A stretch of DNA of 38,286 nucleotides from Acholeplasmatales bacterium (lineage in GTDB: Bacteria > Bacillota_I > Bacilli_A > Acholeplasmatales > Anaeroplasmataceae): contig JAFXUP010000111.1 of NCBI GenBank assembly GCA_017524905.1, positions 1-38,286 of the forward strand, given 5' to 3'. Of the stretch, positions 16,588 to 25,442 are shown one piece after another. The translations under genes were made by a program, and so were the position numbers. Under the pieces are notes generated by a model. The model did not search any database, was not told the DNA's origin, and saw only the letters and a list, made by a program, of their open reading frames with translations. Within the stretch, counting starts at the first letter, position 1. Each line of letters begins with the position of its first letter.

Positions 16588-17708
16588 AATATATCCTCCC
16601 TAATAATAACTAAATTATTAGCATGAATAACCTCTTCCTTAGTAAATTTATTACCTAAGAATTCAGATGATTTTTTTCCTTTAATTAGTTCAATTTCACT
16701 AGATGAATAATTACTAATACCTTTAGCAATTAAATTACCATCCTCATCAATTACATTAATAATTGAATCACTTAAGAATTCTCCTTTAACAGAAATAATT
16801 CCTTTAGGTAAAATTGAAACCTTCTTATTATTTAAAGCATCCCTTGCACCATTATCAATAACTAATGCTCCTGATGCCTTAACACGATAAATCATCCAAT
16901 GCTCTTTAGATGATATTAAATGCTTTTTAGCAATAAATAATGTGCCTATTTGTTCACCTTCAATAATTTTTTCTAAATCAGAAATACGATTAGAATTACA
17001 AATAATCATATTGCCTTGAGCTTGGGTTGCAATAATTGCCGCATTAAGCTTTGTTTCCATACCACCTGTACCAACATTAGATTTATTAACACCAACCATT
17101 TTATAGATATCTTTATCGACCTTACTAACAGTATCAATGAATTTAGCATCACTAAATTCCTTTGGATTCTTATCATATAAACCATCTATATCTGAAAATA
17201 ATATTAATAAATCAGCACCAATTACAGGAACAAGTAAGCTTGATAATGTATCATTATCGCCTACCTTAATTTCTTCAACTGCTAATACGTCATTTTCATT
17301 AACAATAGGAATAACCTTATTAGAAAGCATAGCTTCTAAGCTTTGAGCTAAAAACTTCATTCTATTTCTAACCTGGAAATCATCATGATTAACTAATATT
17401 TGACCACATAAAAGCCCATATTTTTTACTTGCTTCATTATAATATTCCATTATCTTAGCTTGTCCTATAGCCGCACAAGCCTGTTTTAAGGCCATTTCAG
17501 TAGGTTTTTTCTTTAAGCCTAATTCTCCTCTACCTAAGGCGATTGCGCCACTTGTAACAAGACAAATTTCTATTCCTTTATCAATTAGATTTTTAAAAGA
17601 ACACATTAATTTATCTAATACATCTTTTTTAATATTCAATTTATCATCAACTAAGCTTGATGAACCTATTTTTAATATAACCCTTTTAATATCTTTCAAA
17701 TCTCTCAT
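16581..17708 (-). CDS. proB: Glutamate 5-kinase
   Basis: A 375-residue kinase that phosphorylates glutamate in the first, usually proline-inhibited, step of proline synthesis. The amino-acid kinase domain shows VILKIGSSSL, LVTSGAIALGRGELGL, PIVNENDVL and GTGGMETKLNAA. A C-terminal PUA domain follows from about residue 270. I chose the ATG at 17708 (MRDLKDIKRV, as in the family), with GGGTG 5 nt upstream. The open frame starts with a TTG at 17741, which overlaps the preceding gene and lacks a ribosome site. The gap to the upstream TPR/GGDEF-like gene is 29 nt, with no terminator or promoter seen. Confidence 0.96.
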   Translation of the reverse strand: MRDLKDIKRVILKIGSSSLVDDKLNIKKDVLDKLMCSFKNLIDKGIEICLVTSGAIALGRGELGLKKKPTEMALKQACAAIGQAKIMEYYNEASKKYGLLCGQILVNHDDFQVRNRMKFLAQSLEAMLSNKVIPIVNENDVLAVEEIKVGDNDTLSSLLVPVIGADLLILFSDIDGLYDKNPKEFSDAKFIDTVSKVDKDIYKMVGVNKSNVGTGGMETKLNAAIIATQAQGNMIICNSNRISDLEKIIEGEQIGTLFIAKKHLISSKEHWMIYRVKASGALVIDNGARDALNNKKVSILPKGIISVKGEFLSDSIINVIDEDGNLIAKGISNYSSSEIELIKGKKSSEFLGNKFTKEEVIHANNLVIIREDILC

Positions 17709-17737
17709 TCTTACACCCATTTTTAATAAAATATAAA

Positions 17738-20700
17738 TCAATTATACAATTGAGGCTTTATTTTTTCAATTATTGCCTTCATTCTTGTTACCTTTTTGAA
17801 ATATTGTCCATATATTAAATCTATCTTATTTTCTCTTGCAATGATTACATCATCTTTAGAATCAATATTATCAATTATACAAATAACCTTATGATTATCA
17901 CATAATTCTTTAACTTCCTTTATGTAATCAAGCATTACCTTATTAGAATCTAAAAAGAATAAATCACAATAATTATTATAAACATCATATATATTATTTG
18001 ATGCTATTTTAAAACCATTTTCTCTTAATTTTTTAACTACAGAGTTTGATGCATCATCAACATAAAAACAAATGTAATTTGAAGCAATTTTATAAAATTG
18101 CATTTGTGCCTTTAAAAAATTATATAAATTATCTAATATAGTTTCTTTAGAAATTTTTATAAAAGATAATAAATAGCTTTTTGATACATCATAAAGCATC
18201 TTTTGTTCTTTAATTGCATTTGAGATTGTATATTTTTCTAAATTTACAATCAAACCTCTTCTTTTAATTACAAAATCCATATAATTATAATCAATATCAT
18301 AATTATCTAAATTAGGAATAATCATATAACCAAATACATTATTATTTTCTAAATTTACAATTTGCTTATATGTTAAACCAATTTTGTTATGATCAATTGC
18401 TTCACTTATATGAGTTATTAAGCTCTTTTCTCTAAATTTAGCCTTGTGAAGCTCTGAATCAAAATGACAAATATGATTAATACTTGTCTTTATTTCTTTT
18501 GCATCATCTAATGCATCATAAGCATAATAAATAATTTTTGATTCATCATCGATTGTATTATTTTTAGGTAATCTATAAACACCTGAATTGAATAATAAAT
18601 CAACTCTAGAATTTAATTTAAATAATTCATCATGAACATAGCTAAAAGCCTTTCTTAATGATGAATCTACAACTCTTTTATCATTAATATCTTTAAATAA
18701 GATTGCATATCTATCAACCTCTAAATGATAAATATTAATTGTAAATTGTGAAGCATAAAAATCCTTAAATGCTTTACCCACAGTATAAATTAATTGATTT
18801 GTAAAATTATATCCATATAATGTTCTATATAAATCAAAATCAATAATATCAACTATAGCAAGTGATAATATTTTATCTTTATAAAGCGAATTTAAATCAA
18901 CAGTAAGCTTAACAGGTGTATCTAATTTAGATATAGGATTTTGATATGCTAAATTTATTAAATCCTTTTTATCATTAGCTTCTTCTGTTATATCTTCAAT
19001 TATTGACAATATAGAAACCTCTCCATTATTAATCATAGGGTAGAATGTTTCTTTTATCTTTTTGATTTTATTTTCACATTTATAGCTATATTCAATTTTA
19101 GAATTCATACTCATTTGACTATAGATTTCATTTTTTAATGCTTTATAGGAAATCAAATCAGTATTATCTATTTTTGAATAAAAATCAGTAACTCTTATAT
19201 CTGATACTGTTTCTAATATAGAAGATGCTTTTTCATTTAAATGAATATATCCTTCAATCTCTTCTTTTAAACCTTGATCAAAATTATTATTAATAAAGAA
19301 TAATTTTTTATTATTATATTCAAGCTCATTTTGAGCTAAAGTAATTAATAATCTTGTATTAATCATTTTAACAATTAGCTTTAAAGATTCATAAGCCATT
19401 TCCTTATTAATAAATTCCTCATCACTAAAAAAGGCAATTGAACCAATTGGATTAACATCTTCAAAAAGTGGCATTGCAAAGCCATAAGGAATATCAACAT
19501 ATTCTTCATGAGTTACAATGTTTTTTAAAATATCAGTATAATCCTTATTTAAAAACATTTCTTGTTCATAATTATAGGCCTGATAATTTAATGTATTTTC
19601 TAAATCCTCATATGTTAATTCCTTATCATAGCATCTTTCTTTTTTATAATATAGGCCTTTATATTTTCTATCAAAATATAATAAATATATTTCTTTTATG
19701 CCATATTCTTTATCAATCGCAATTGATGCTTGTCTAAATATTTCTCTAAATTCTAAAGTAATATCGGTATTATTAATCGCATCAAAAACATGCTCAAGCT
19801 TTAAATAATTTTCTGATATTACAATATTATTAATCTTTTTATATTCAATATTAAGCTTTTGATTAATTTCACTTTTAATTAATGGTTCATCAGGCATTAA
19901 ATTTAATTGAGGCTTAACATCATCATCTATATCAGTATTAGAAAAATCCTTATTTTCAATTTCAACATCAGGTATTACAATTTCTTCTTTTACCTTTTTA
20001 GATTTTTTATTTTCTTTTCTAATTTCTTTTTTTATTGCTTCATATTTTTCTATTTTAGCTTCATAATCCTTAATTGAAACAATTGTATTTGTCTTTTTAT
20101 ATAATTCTAGCGAAGCATAAAAGAATTCTAAGGATTCATTTAAATAATCCTCTGATGCTATATCATAATAATCAGATTCAACAATTGATGCTCTTTTATA
20201 ATCAGATAAATAAATATAGCTTTTTATCATTAAGGTTGCACAAACTAAAATATGATTTTTATGAATAAATTCTTCCTTTAAATAATAATTACCATCAGAT
20301 ACAACCTTTGGATAATTTCCTTTTTCAAATTGTACAATTATTTTATTTAATCCTATATCAGCAAGCTCATCAAGCATTAAATTAGATTGGAAATATGATT
20401 CAACATCCTTTATTACATCTAAATATTTATCATATTCCTTTAATTCCATATAAAGCTTAGATAATTCTATTTTTGCCTCAATTACCTCATCTTTAGAAAT
20501 ATCTTCTCTTAAAAATTTTTCTAAAGCATTTAGCGCATCATCATATTGTTTTAAAGCTAGGTAATATTTAATTGTATCCTTTATATGTAAAACGGATTTA
20601 GAAATAGGTAAATATGATTCTTTAATTTTGATATATTTTAATACCTGATCATATCTTTTTAATTCAATGCATAAATCAATTATTCCATCACAAACAACAA

Positions 20701-20917
20701 TGATTCCATCAAGAAGCATTGAATTAAAATCAGGAACAACCTCATATAATAATTTTAAAGCATCATTATCTTTTCCTAAATGGTGCAAAATTTCTGCTTT
20801 ATAAGCTAAAGCCTTAAGGTGCTCATATGAATATTTTGTTTGAAGGCCAATGAAAAAATCAATCTTTTTGATTGAGCTATTAGTCTTATCAAGTTTTAGC
20901 ACCTCTTTTAATAACAT
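17738..20917 (-). CDS. Large TPR / GAF-like / degenerate GGDEF-EAL protein
   Basis: A 1059-residue cytosolic protein with no membrane segment. Residues about 30-290 are TPR-like helical repeats (YEHLKALAYKAEILHHLGKD and several more). A charged linker (290-350) follows. Residues about 365-530 look like a GAF domain and 555-645 like a PAS domain. Residues about 660-820 match the GGDEF fold (LAIVDIIDFDLYRTLYGYNF), but the signature loop reads HLEVDRYAILF at 731-741 in place of GGDEF. Residues about 830-1059 match the EAL fold, but NVFGYMIIPNL stands where the catalytic EAL motif should be; the final YGQYFKKVTR fits the EAL end. Both catalytic sites therefore look dead. I infer a sensor, c-di-GMP or other ligand binder, or scaffold. 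It sits between yfcE and proB. Start at ATG 20917, GGTGA upstream. Confidence 0.78.
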   Translation of the reverse strand: MLLKEVLKLDKTNSSIKKIDFFIGLQTKYSYEHLKALAYKAEILHHLGKDNDALKLLYEVVPDFNSMLLDGIIVVCDGIIDLCIELKRYDQVLKYIKIKESYLPISKSVLHIKDTIKYYLALKQYDDALNALEKFLREDISKDEVIEAKIELSKLYMELKEYDKYLDVIKDVESYFQSNLMLDELADIGLNKIIVQFEKGNYPKVVSDGNYYLKEEFIHKNHILVCATLMIKSYIYLSDYKRASIVESDYYDIASEDYLNESLEFFYASLELYKKTNTIVSIKDYEAKIEKYEAIKKEIRKENKKSKKVKEEIVIPDVEIENKDFSNTDIDDDVKPQLNLMPDEPLIKSEINQKLNIEYKKINNIVISENYLKLEHVFDAINNTDITLEFREIFRQASIAIDKEYGIKEIYLLYFDRKYKGLYYKKERCYDKELTYEDLENTLNYQAYNYEQEMFLNKDYTDILKNIVTHEEYVDIPYGFAMPLFEDVNPIGSIAFFSDEEFINKEMAYESLKLIVKMINTRLLITLAQNELEYNNKKLFFINNNFDQGLKEEIEGYIHLNEKASSILETVSDIRVTDFYSKIDNTDLISYKALKNEIYSQMSMNSKIEYSYKCENKIKKIKETFYPMINNGEVSILSIIEDITEEANDKKDLINLAYQNPISKLDTPVKLTVDLNSLYKDKILSLAIVDIIDFDLYRTLYGYNFTNQLIYTVGKAFKDFYASQFTINIYHLEVDRYAILFKDINDKRVVDSSLRKAFSYVHDELFKLNSRVDLLFNSGVYRLPKNNTIDDESKIIYYAYDALDDAKEIKTSINHICHFDSELHKAKFREKSLITHISEAIDHNKIGLTYKQIVNLENNNVFGYMIIPNLDNYDIDYNYMDFVIKRRGLIVNLEKYTISNAIKEQKMLYDVSKSYLLSFIKISKETILDNLYNFLKAQMQFYKIASNYICFYVDDASNSVVKKLRENGFKIASNNIYDVYNNYCDLFFLDSNKVMLDYIKEVKELCDNHKVICIIDNIDSKDDVIIARENKIDLIYGQYFKKVTRMKAIIEKIKPQLYN

Positions 20918-20921
20918 ATTA

Positions 20922-21356
20922 TCACCACTTATTTACAATTGTTCTTTCTACTTTATTTTCATTATAAAAAACTATTTTTTCATTATTTATAATCACATAT
21001 CTACCATCTAAATAGGCACCTGGATTTATAAATTTAATTCCTCTATATTCAAAAAAGGAAGGACAATGAGTATGTCCATAAAAAACATAATCTACCTCAC
21101 GCTCTAATGCTAGAAGGCTAATTCTTGTTAAACCTTCCTTAACTCCATATAAATCGCCATGAGTTAATAAAATCTTTTTTCCTTCAATAGTAGTTATAAT
21201 TGTTTTTTCACCATCAAAATCACAATTACCTCTTACCATTATTGCGTCACTTGATTCAAATTCCCCTCTATCTCCTAAATGGAATATATAATTATATTCA
21301 TTTAAATTAAAATCAATATTTCTTCTATGATTATCACTTAAAACTAAAATCCTCAT
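20922..21356 (-). CDS. YfcE/MJ0936-type metallophosphodiesterase
   Basis: A 144-residue calcineurin-like phosphoesterase. The metal-binding motifs are in order: LSDNH near residue 8, HLGD, GNCD, LTHGD and YGHTH. These fit the YfcE/MJ0936 subfamily of two-metal phosphodiesterases, whose in vivo substrates are mostly unknown. I chose the ATG at 21356, with GGAG 8 nt upstream; the open frame begins with an earlier TTG. It overlaps the end of rdgB by 23 bp, an arrangement seen in many Firmicutes, and the next gene starts 4 nt after its stop. Confidence 0.92.
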   Translation of the reverse strand: MRILVLSDNHRRNIDFNLNEYNYIFHLGDRGEFESSDAIMVRGNCDFDGEKTIITTIEGKKILLTHGDLYGVKEGLTRISLLALEREVDYVFYGHTHCPSFFEYRGIKFINPGAYLDGRYVIINNEKIVFYNENKVERTIVNKW

Positions 21357-21927
21357 TAACAAGCTCCTTAACCCTTCTTATAGCTTTAGCTCTATGTGAA
21401 ATTGTATTTTTCTTTTCAAGTGAAACTTCTGCGAATGTTTTATTAAATTCAGGAATAAAGAAATGTGGATCATATCCAAATCCATTTGTTCCTCTAGCTT
21501 CATCTATAATTAATCCTTCGCATGTTTCTAAAACCTCTAAATGAGTTCCATCAGGATGGCAAACAGAAATAGCACATGAATAAAAAGCTCTTCTATCCTC
21601 TTTACCTTCTAAATTTTTAATTAATAAACGATTATTATCATCATCACTACCTGTTCCTGCATATCTTGCTGAATATATGCCTGGAGCAAAATTTAAAGCA
21701 TAGCATGATAATCCTGAATCATCAGCAATGGCTGTAACATTTAAATCATGAGAAACCTGATATGCTTTTTTATAAGCATTTTCTTCAAATGTGTTACCAT
21801 CTTCTATTATTTCTTTATCATATCCTATTTGTTTTAATGATTTAAATTCAATTAAATCATTTCCAAATAAGCTTTGAAATTCTCTTACCTTATTTAAATT
21901 ATTTGTAGCAATTACGATTGTTTTCAT
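21334..21927 (-). CDS. rdgB: XTP/dITP diphosphatase (non-canonical purine NTP pyrophosphatase)
   Basis: A 197-residue Ham1/RdgB-family enzyme that hydrolyses XTP, ITP and dITP to monophosphates, keeping deaminated purines out of nucleic acids. The motifs are ATNNLNKVREF, NTFEENAYKKA, AIADDSGLSCYAL, GIYSARYAG, GFGYDPHFF and SHRAKAIRRVKEL, all intact. I chose the ATG at 21927 because GAGGT lies 8 nt upstream; another ATG two codons earlier is too close to it. It is the first gene of the operon that runs through to proC, with a promoter containing an 18-bp palindrome. Confidence 0.96.
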   Translation of the reverse strand: MKTIVIATNNLNKVREFQSLFGNDLIEFKSLKQIGYDKEIIEDGNTFEENAYKKAYQVSHDLNVTAIADDSGLSCYALNFAPGIYSARYAGTGSDDDNNRLLIKNLEGKEDRRAFYSCAISVCHPDGTHLEVLETCEGLIIDEARGTNGFGYDPHFFIPEFNKTFAEVSLEKKNTISHRAKAIRRVKELVNEDFSFK

Positions 21928-21947
21928 TATCATTTACCTCAACTTTA

Positions 21948-21976
21948 ATTTTATCATAAAACATTAATGTTTTAAA
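21948..21976 (-). promoter_or_regulatory. Promoter of the rdgB-proC operon, extended -10
   Basis: TTTAAA at 21971-21976, a 17-nt spacer and TAAAAT at 21948-21953 preceded by TGA on the minus strand. Confidence 0.5.
21957..21974. promoter_or_regulatory. 18-bp perfect palindrome inside the rdgB promoter, candidate operator
   Basis: TAAAACATTAATGTTTTA fills the spacer and part of the -35, the typical position for a repressor site. No regulator can be named. Confidence 0.45.
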
Positions 21977-21987
21977 ACAATTATATA

Positions 21988-22019
21988 ATAAAAAAACTGC
22001 CATATTTTGATATGACAGT
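21988..22019 (-). terminator. Terminator of the split paralogous gene
   Basis: Stem ACTG-C-CATAT / ATATG-A-CAGT (21996-22005, 22010-22019) with one mismatch, a 4-nt loop and a run of seven T on the minus strand. Confidence 0.85.
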
Positions 22020-22029
22020 AATAATTACT

Positions 22030-22962
22030 CTATTTAGATGGTTCCATTTCTTTAACCAATTCATTTTGTTCTAATTTATTAGCTTCTTTAAATACATTTT
22101 CGATGCTTCCTAGCTTCTTAAACATTTCTAATCTTTGACGTCCTAATGATTCTTTATTTATATCTTTTTCTTCTATAAAATTATCTTCTATAGAATTTTC
22201 TAAATCCTTTTGGAAATCATCTTGTTCTAATGTATCAAGCTTATTTTCATTTTGAATATCTTCATAAGTAACATTTTTATTTTTTGCTTCTTCTAAAGCA
22301 AGTGAAAATGATTTATCAGATTCTTTTTGTTCATTTACTGATGCTATTATATTTAAAGCAAATTTTGTTTTAGCGGCAACAGTTTCTCCCTTTAAAATTG
22401 CGATTCTTGAATTTGAATCTAAATACTTATCGCCTTCTACATATGACGGAAATTTATGCTTTAGATAAGCTATAGCTGCATTTTTTAAAGCTTCTTTATT
22501 TCCATAATTTTCATTTCCTGGATTATTAAAATCTTTATATATTTTATCTAAAGATTTCCATTCATTTGATGTTGTATTGAATAATCTTGCAAAAAAGCCT
22601 GGCTTTGTTTTATTATAATTTTCAGCTAATTCTTTTCTTCCACCCATTTTATTAATTAAATTATATCTTACACCAAATGATTTATTTTCAGTAACTCTAT
22701 TTAAATTTCTTTCCATATCTTCTTCATTTAAATAGTTAGCAATATATTGTGATGAACTTAATAAATTATAATTTTTATTATTAGGATTATTATCAAGAGC
22801 TAGTGATAATTTTGTTGCTTCATTTTTAATATATTGAACAGGATTAGAAATAAACATATTAGCTTTCAAATTATCTTTATTTTCTTCTTTTACTAAATCC
22901 TTAGAAATATTATATCTTGCGATTTGAATAGCTTCTTCTAAACTAATCCTCATGTCCACCAT
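22030..22962 (-). CDS. Major part of a frameshifted paralogue of the 13434-14462 protein
   Basis: A 310-residue open frame, charged and helical, with no membrane segment. Shared blocks with the protein at 13434-14462 are GFFARLFNTTSNEW, AIAYLKHKFP and the opening ISLEEAIQIARYN (CSLEDLIYFSKKQ in the other). No proper ribosome site precedes either the ATG at 22962 or that at 22953. The missing N-terminal block of the paralogue is encoded immediately upstream in another frame (22943-23089), which has a strong ribosome site. I infer one gene of about 350 residues broken by a 1-nt shift near 22945-22955, or less likely a programmed frameshift or sequencing error. Function unknown. Confidence 0.65.
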   Translation of the reverse strand: MVDMRISLEEAIQIARYNISKDLVKEENKDNLKANMFISNPVQYIKNEATKLSLALDNNPNNKNYNLLSSSQYIANYLNEEDMERNLNRVTENKSFGVRYNLINKMGGRKELAENYNKTKPGFFARLFNTTSNEWKSLDKIYKDFNNPGNENYGNKEALKNAAIAYLKHKFPSYVEGDKYLDSNSRIAILKGETVAAKTKFALNIIASVNEQKESDKSFSLALEEAKNKNVTYEDIQNENKLDTLEQDDFQKDLENSIEDNFIEEKDINKESLGRQRLEMFKKLGSIENVFKEANKLEQNELVKEMEPSK

Positions 22963-23089
22963 GACTTAAAAGATATCTTGTTGTATATTTCATTTTGTCT
23001 TCTATGCTTTCATATGATTCAACATTTTTTAAATAATCCTTCATAGAAACATATTTTATATTATTTAGAGTTTTTTGAGTTAGTTTCAT
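22943..23089 (-). CDS. N-terminal fragment (48 aa) of the frameshifted paralogue
   Basis: ATG at 23089 with GGAGGG 7 nt upstream, stop TAG at 22943. The segment KDYLKNVESYESIEDKMKYT, followed by RYLLSHGGHED, lines up with NEYYSSLQWEKPLDQKMDYI and HVVLSYGFND at the start of the protein at 14462. It overlaps the downstream frame by 20 nt. Reading on needs a +1 shift. On its own it is probably not a functional protein, although coupled translation of two pieces is possible. Confidence 0.6.
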   Translation of the reverse strand: MKLTQKTLNNIKYVSMKDYLKNVESYESIEDKMKYTTRYLLSHGGHED

Positions 23090-23130
23090 ATGTTATCCCT
23101 CCGTTTACAATTACATTCTAACAAATCATA

Positions 23131-23148
23131 TGCAACAAATGTGCAACA
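23131..23148. repeat. Direct repeat TGCAACA x2, 11-bp period
   Basis: TGCAACA occurs at 23131-23137 and 23142-23148, close to one helical turn apart. It lies upstream of the split paralogous gene, near a TGTTAGAAT extended -10 on the minus strand. Possible regulator site. Confidence 0.35.
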
Positions 23149-23169
23149 TAAAAATTAAAAAATCAAAAA

Positions 23170-23198
23170 TTGTTTTATTATTAAAAATATAATATAAT
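23170..23198 (+). promoter_or_regulatory. Promoter of coaD
   Basis: TTGTTT at 23170-23175, a 17-nt spacer and TATAAT at 23193-23198. The ATG follows at 23216 with GGTGAT before it. Confidence 0.65.
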
Positions 23199-23215
23199 AA
23201 ATTTGGTGATAATTT

Positions 23216-23692
23216 ATGAAAAAATGTGTTTATCCAGGATCATTTGATCCAATTTCAAATGGACATCTAGATATAATTAAAAGAGCTGCAAAGCTTTTTG
23301 ATGAGGTACATGTTGTTGTATCTTATAATATGTTTAAAAAATCAGCTTTTTCTAAGGATGAAAGAATTGAATTAATAAAGCTTTCAACTGCAAATCTATC
23401 CAATGTCATAGTAACATCATATGATGGATTAGTTGTTAATTATTGTAAAGAAAATAATATTAATGTTATTATTAGAGGAATGAGAAATTATTCAGATTAT
23501 GAAAATGAATTTCAATTATTCCAATATAATAAAGATATTAATCCAACTGTAGAAACAGTTATATTATTACCTTCAAGCAAGAATCAATTTATTTCTTCTT
23601 CTGCTATAAAGGAATTAGTCTCATATGGATTAGATATTTCTAAATATGTCCCAAAACCTATTGTTGATAAAGTAATTGATAGGCTAAAGTAA
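23216..23692 (+). CDS. coaD: Phosphopantetheine adenylyltransferase
   Basis: A 158-residue nucleotidyltransferase that joins 4'-phosphopantetheine and ATP to give dephospho-CoA, the penultimate step of CoA synthesis. The (T/H)xGH-type site is YPGSFDPISNGHLDII near residues 6-21. IIRGMRNYSDYENEFQ and SSKNQFISSSAIKE are the other conserved blocks. Length matches the family. It is monocistronic, with its own promoter and a bidirectional terminator. In many Firmicutes coaD sits beside a 16S rRNA methyltransferase; that neighbour is absent here. Confidence 0.97.
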   Translation: MKKCVYPGSFDPISNGHLDIIKRAAKLFDEVHVVVSYNMFKKSAFSKDERIELIKLSTANLSNVIVTSYDGLVVNYCKENNINVIIRGMRNYSDYENEFQLFQYNKDINPTVETVILLPSSKNQFISSSAIKELVSYGLDISKYVPKPIVDKVIDRLK

Positions 23693-23723
23693 AAAAGATT
23701 GGAAAATTCCAATCTCTTTTTTT
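23690..23723. terminator. Bidirectional terminator between coaD and the ABC exporter
   Basis: Stem AGATTGGAA / TTCCAATCT (23696-23704, 23707-23715), with a T-run on one side and an A-run on the other. Confidence 0.92.
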
Positions 23724-24513
23724 ATTTTAAATCTATTTTATTAAATAAAACTATACCTAATACTGTATTTAATGCTGTAAATACAAGAAGTGATATTAAG
23801 CCACACCAGAAAACCTCTAAAGATAAAATTCCACCACCTGTTACAACAATTGTTGCATATGAAGGAACTAAATAAAATAAGTATTTTAAGCTTTCAGGTG
23901 CCATATTACTTAGGCTTGAAATAACAACTAAACCAATAGTAATTAAAATTGTAAAAATTATTGTTAACGGAGTTGATTTAGTTATTAATGAAAAGAATGT
24001 TGAAATCGATGCTAAAAAGATAAATGATTCTATACCTATAATAAATCCTTTAATAAATTCAACTAATTCTTTTGAATCAAATTGATATCCATATCCAAAT
24101 ATTAAATTAGCTCCAATAGCTAAAATGATGAATGAAAATATAATAGCACCAACACATAATACCATTGAAGTTATTAAATGTGACAAATAAATAAATGTTT
24201 TGCTTTCACCAATCATTACTTTATTTCTAATTGTTCCATGACGAATATCTAATAAAGTAAAAACACCTGCAAAAATTGATAATAATAATCCATAATCACT
24301 TGATAATGAAAAGCATCCAAACATAATTGATTTTCCTGTAAAAAGCTCAGGAATAGGTTCGCCTGTTTCTTCTTGAACTGTTTTCATTAAAAACTTCATA
24401 ACAACATCTACACCTAATGTAAATAAAGAAACACCAAAGCATACTATAAGTAAAATATAAGTCATTTTACTTTTTATCAATCTATATAAATCCGCCTTTA
24501 AAAGATTAATCAT
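23722..24513 (-). CDS. ABC-2 type transporter permease
   Basis: A 263-residue membrane protein with about six hydrophobic helices. One spans SKMTYILLIVCFGVSLFTLG, and others lie near residues 70-90, 110-135, 160-180, 185-210 and 235-258. The segment DIRHGTIRNKVMIGESKT, between the second and third helices, is typical of ABC-2 permeases of the bacitracin-export (Bcr) type. It overlaps the ATPase gene by 8 bp, with AGGAGG before its own ATG. It is probably the membrane half of a two-component exporter or self-protection system. The substrate is unknown. Confidence 0.85.
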   Translation of the reverse strand: MINLLKADLYRLIKSKMTYILLIVCFGVSLFTLGVDVVMKFLMKTVQEETGEPIPELFTGKSIMFGCFSLSSDYGLLLSIFAGVFTLLDIRHGTIRNKVMIGESKTFIYLSHLITSMVLCVGAIIFSFIILAIGANLIFGYGYQFDSKELVEFIKGFIIGIESFIFLASISTFFSLITKSTPLTIIFTILITIGLVVISSLSNMAPESLKYLFYLVPSYATIVVTGGGILSLEVFWCGLISLLVFTALNTVLGIVLFNKIDLK

Positions 24514-25426
24514 TGAAGCTACCTCCTATAAGTTTCATATAATATGTTTCAATTGTATCTTCTGATTTATTGATATTTATAATTTCTATTTTACTCTTTA
24601 CTAAAAAGCGTAATATTTCATTTATATCAATTGAATCATAAATATATAATTCTTTTCCAACAATTTTAGTATCAACAAGATTCATTTTATCTTTTAATAA
24701 TTGATTTAATGCTTCTAAATCTAAAGCTTCTATTACTATTCTTTTTTTAGATTGATTATGTATATCTTCAATAGTCAATTCTTTTATTAATTTACCATGA
24801 GAAATAAAACCAATTTTTGTACAAATTTTTTCTAATTCAGATAAAATATGAGATGAAATTAAGAAGGTAATTCCTTCTTTATTTAATTCTAAAATAACAT
24901 CTCTAATTTCAATAAATCCTTTAGGATCAAGTCCATTCATTGGTTCATCTAAAATAATAAATTCAGGATTACTTACAAGTGTCATAGCTATTCCTAATCT
25001 TTGTCTCATACCTAGTGAAAAGCTATTAACCTTTTTCTTTGCAATTTCTTCTGGATTTAAGCCAACCTTTTTTAATAAATTTTCTTTATCAGAAAGAGTA
25101 AGCTTTACACCAGCTAAAATAGCTTGTAAGCTTAAATTATCCATAGCATTCATACTCATGTTTATGGATACTGATTCAACTATTCCACCTAATTTTTTCT
25201 TAGCTAGACTGATTTCTTTTGAATTATTATCTACTCCAAATAATTCAAAATTTCCTTCAGTTGCTGAAGCAAGACCTGTAATAAGCCTTATAATAGTGGT
25301 TTTACCAGCTCCATTTTCACCAACAAATCCGTAAATATCACCTTTTTCAATATGCATATTTACATGATCAACAGCTAAATGCTCACCATATTTTTTTGTT
25401 AATCCCTTCGTTTCTAAAACAAACAT
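24506..25426 (-). CDS. ABC transporter ATP-binding protein, BcrA/CcmA type
   Basis: A 306-residue ATPase. The Walker A is GENGAGKTT (about residue 37), the signature loop FSLGMRQRLGIAM, the Walker B FIILDEP, and the switch His is in LISSHILSELE. The C-terminal 80 residues form the extra domain usual in ABC-2 drug and peptide exporters. It pairs with the permease that follows. It starts 16 nt after the glpK stop with no terminator between, so it is probably transcribed with the glycerol operon, at least in part. The substrate cannot be inferred, and linkage to glycerol use may be accidental. Confidence 0.93.
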   Translation of the reverse strand: MFVLETKGLTKKYGEHLAVDHVNMHIEKGDIYGFVGENGAGKTTIIRLITGLASATEGNFELFGVDNNSKEISLAKKKLGGIVESVSINMSMNAMDNLSLQAILAGVKLTLSDKENLLKKVGLNPEEIAKKKVNSFSLGMRQRLGIAMTLVSNPEFIILDEPMNGLDPKGFIEIRDVILELNKEGITFLISSHILSELEKICTKIGFISHGKLIKELTIEDIHNQSKKRIVIEALDLEALNQLLKDKMNLVDTKIVGKELYIYDSIDINEILRFLVKSKIEIININKSEDTIETYYMKLIGGSFND

Positions 25427-25442
25427 AACTCTCTCCTTTTAA

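Noticed and set aside
17738..17740. Mycoplasma-type code with TGA as Trp
   Set aside because: Trp is TGG in all genes read, and TGA ends the large gene with a new gene beginning right after.
19468..20268. Plus-strand frames opposite the large TPR protein
   Set aside because: Antisense, low-complexity, without start signals.
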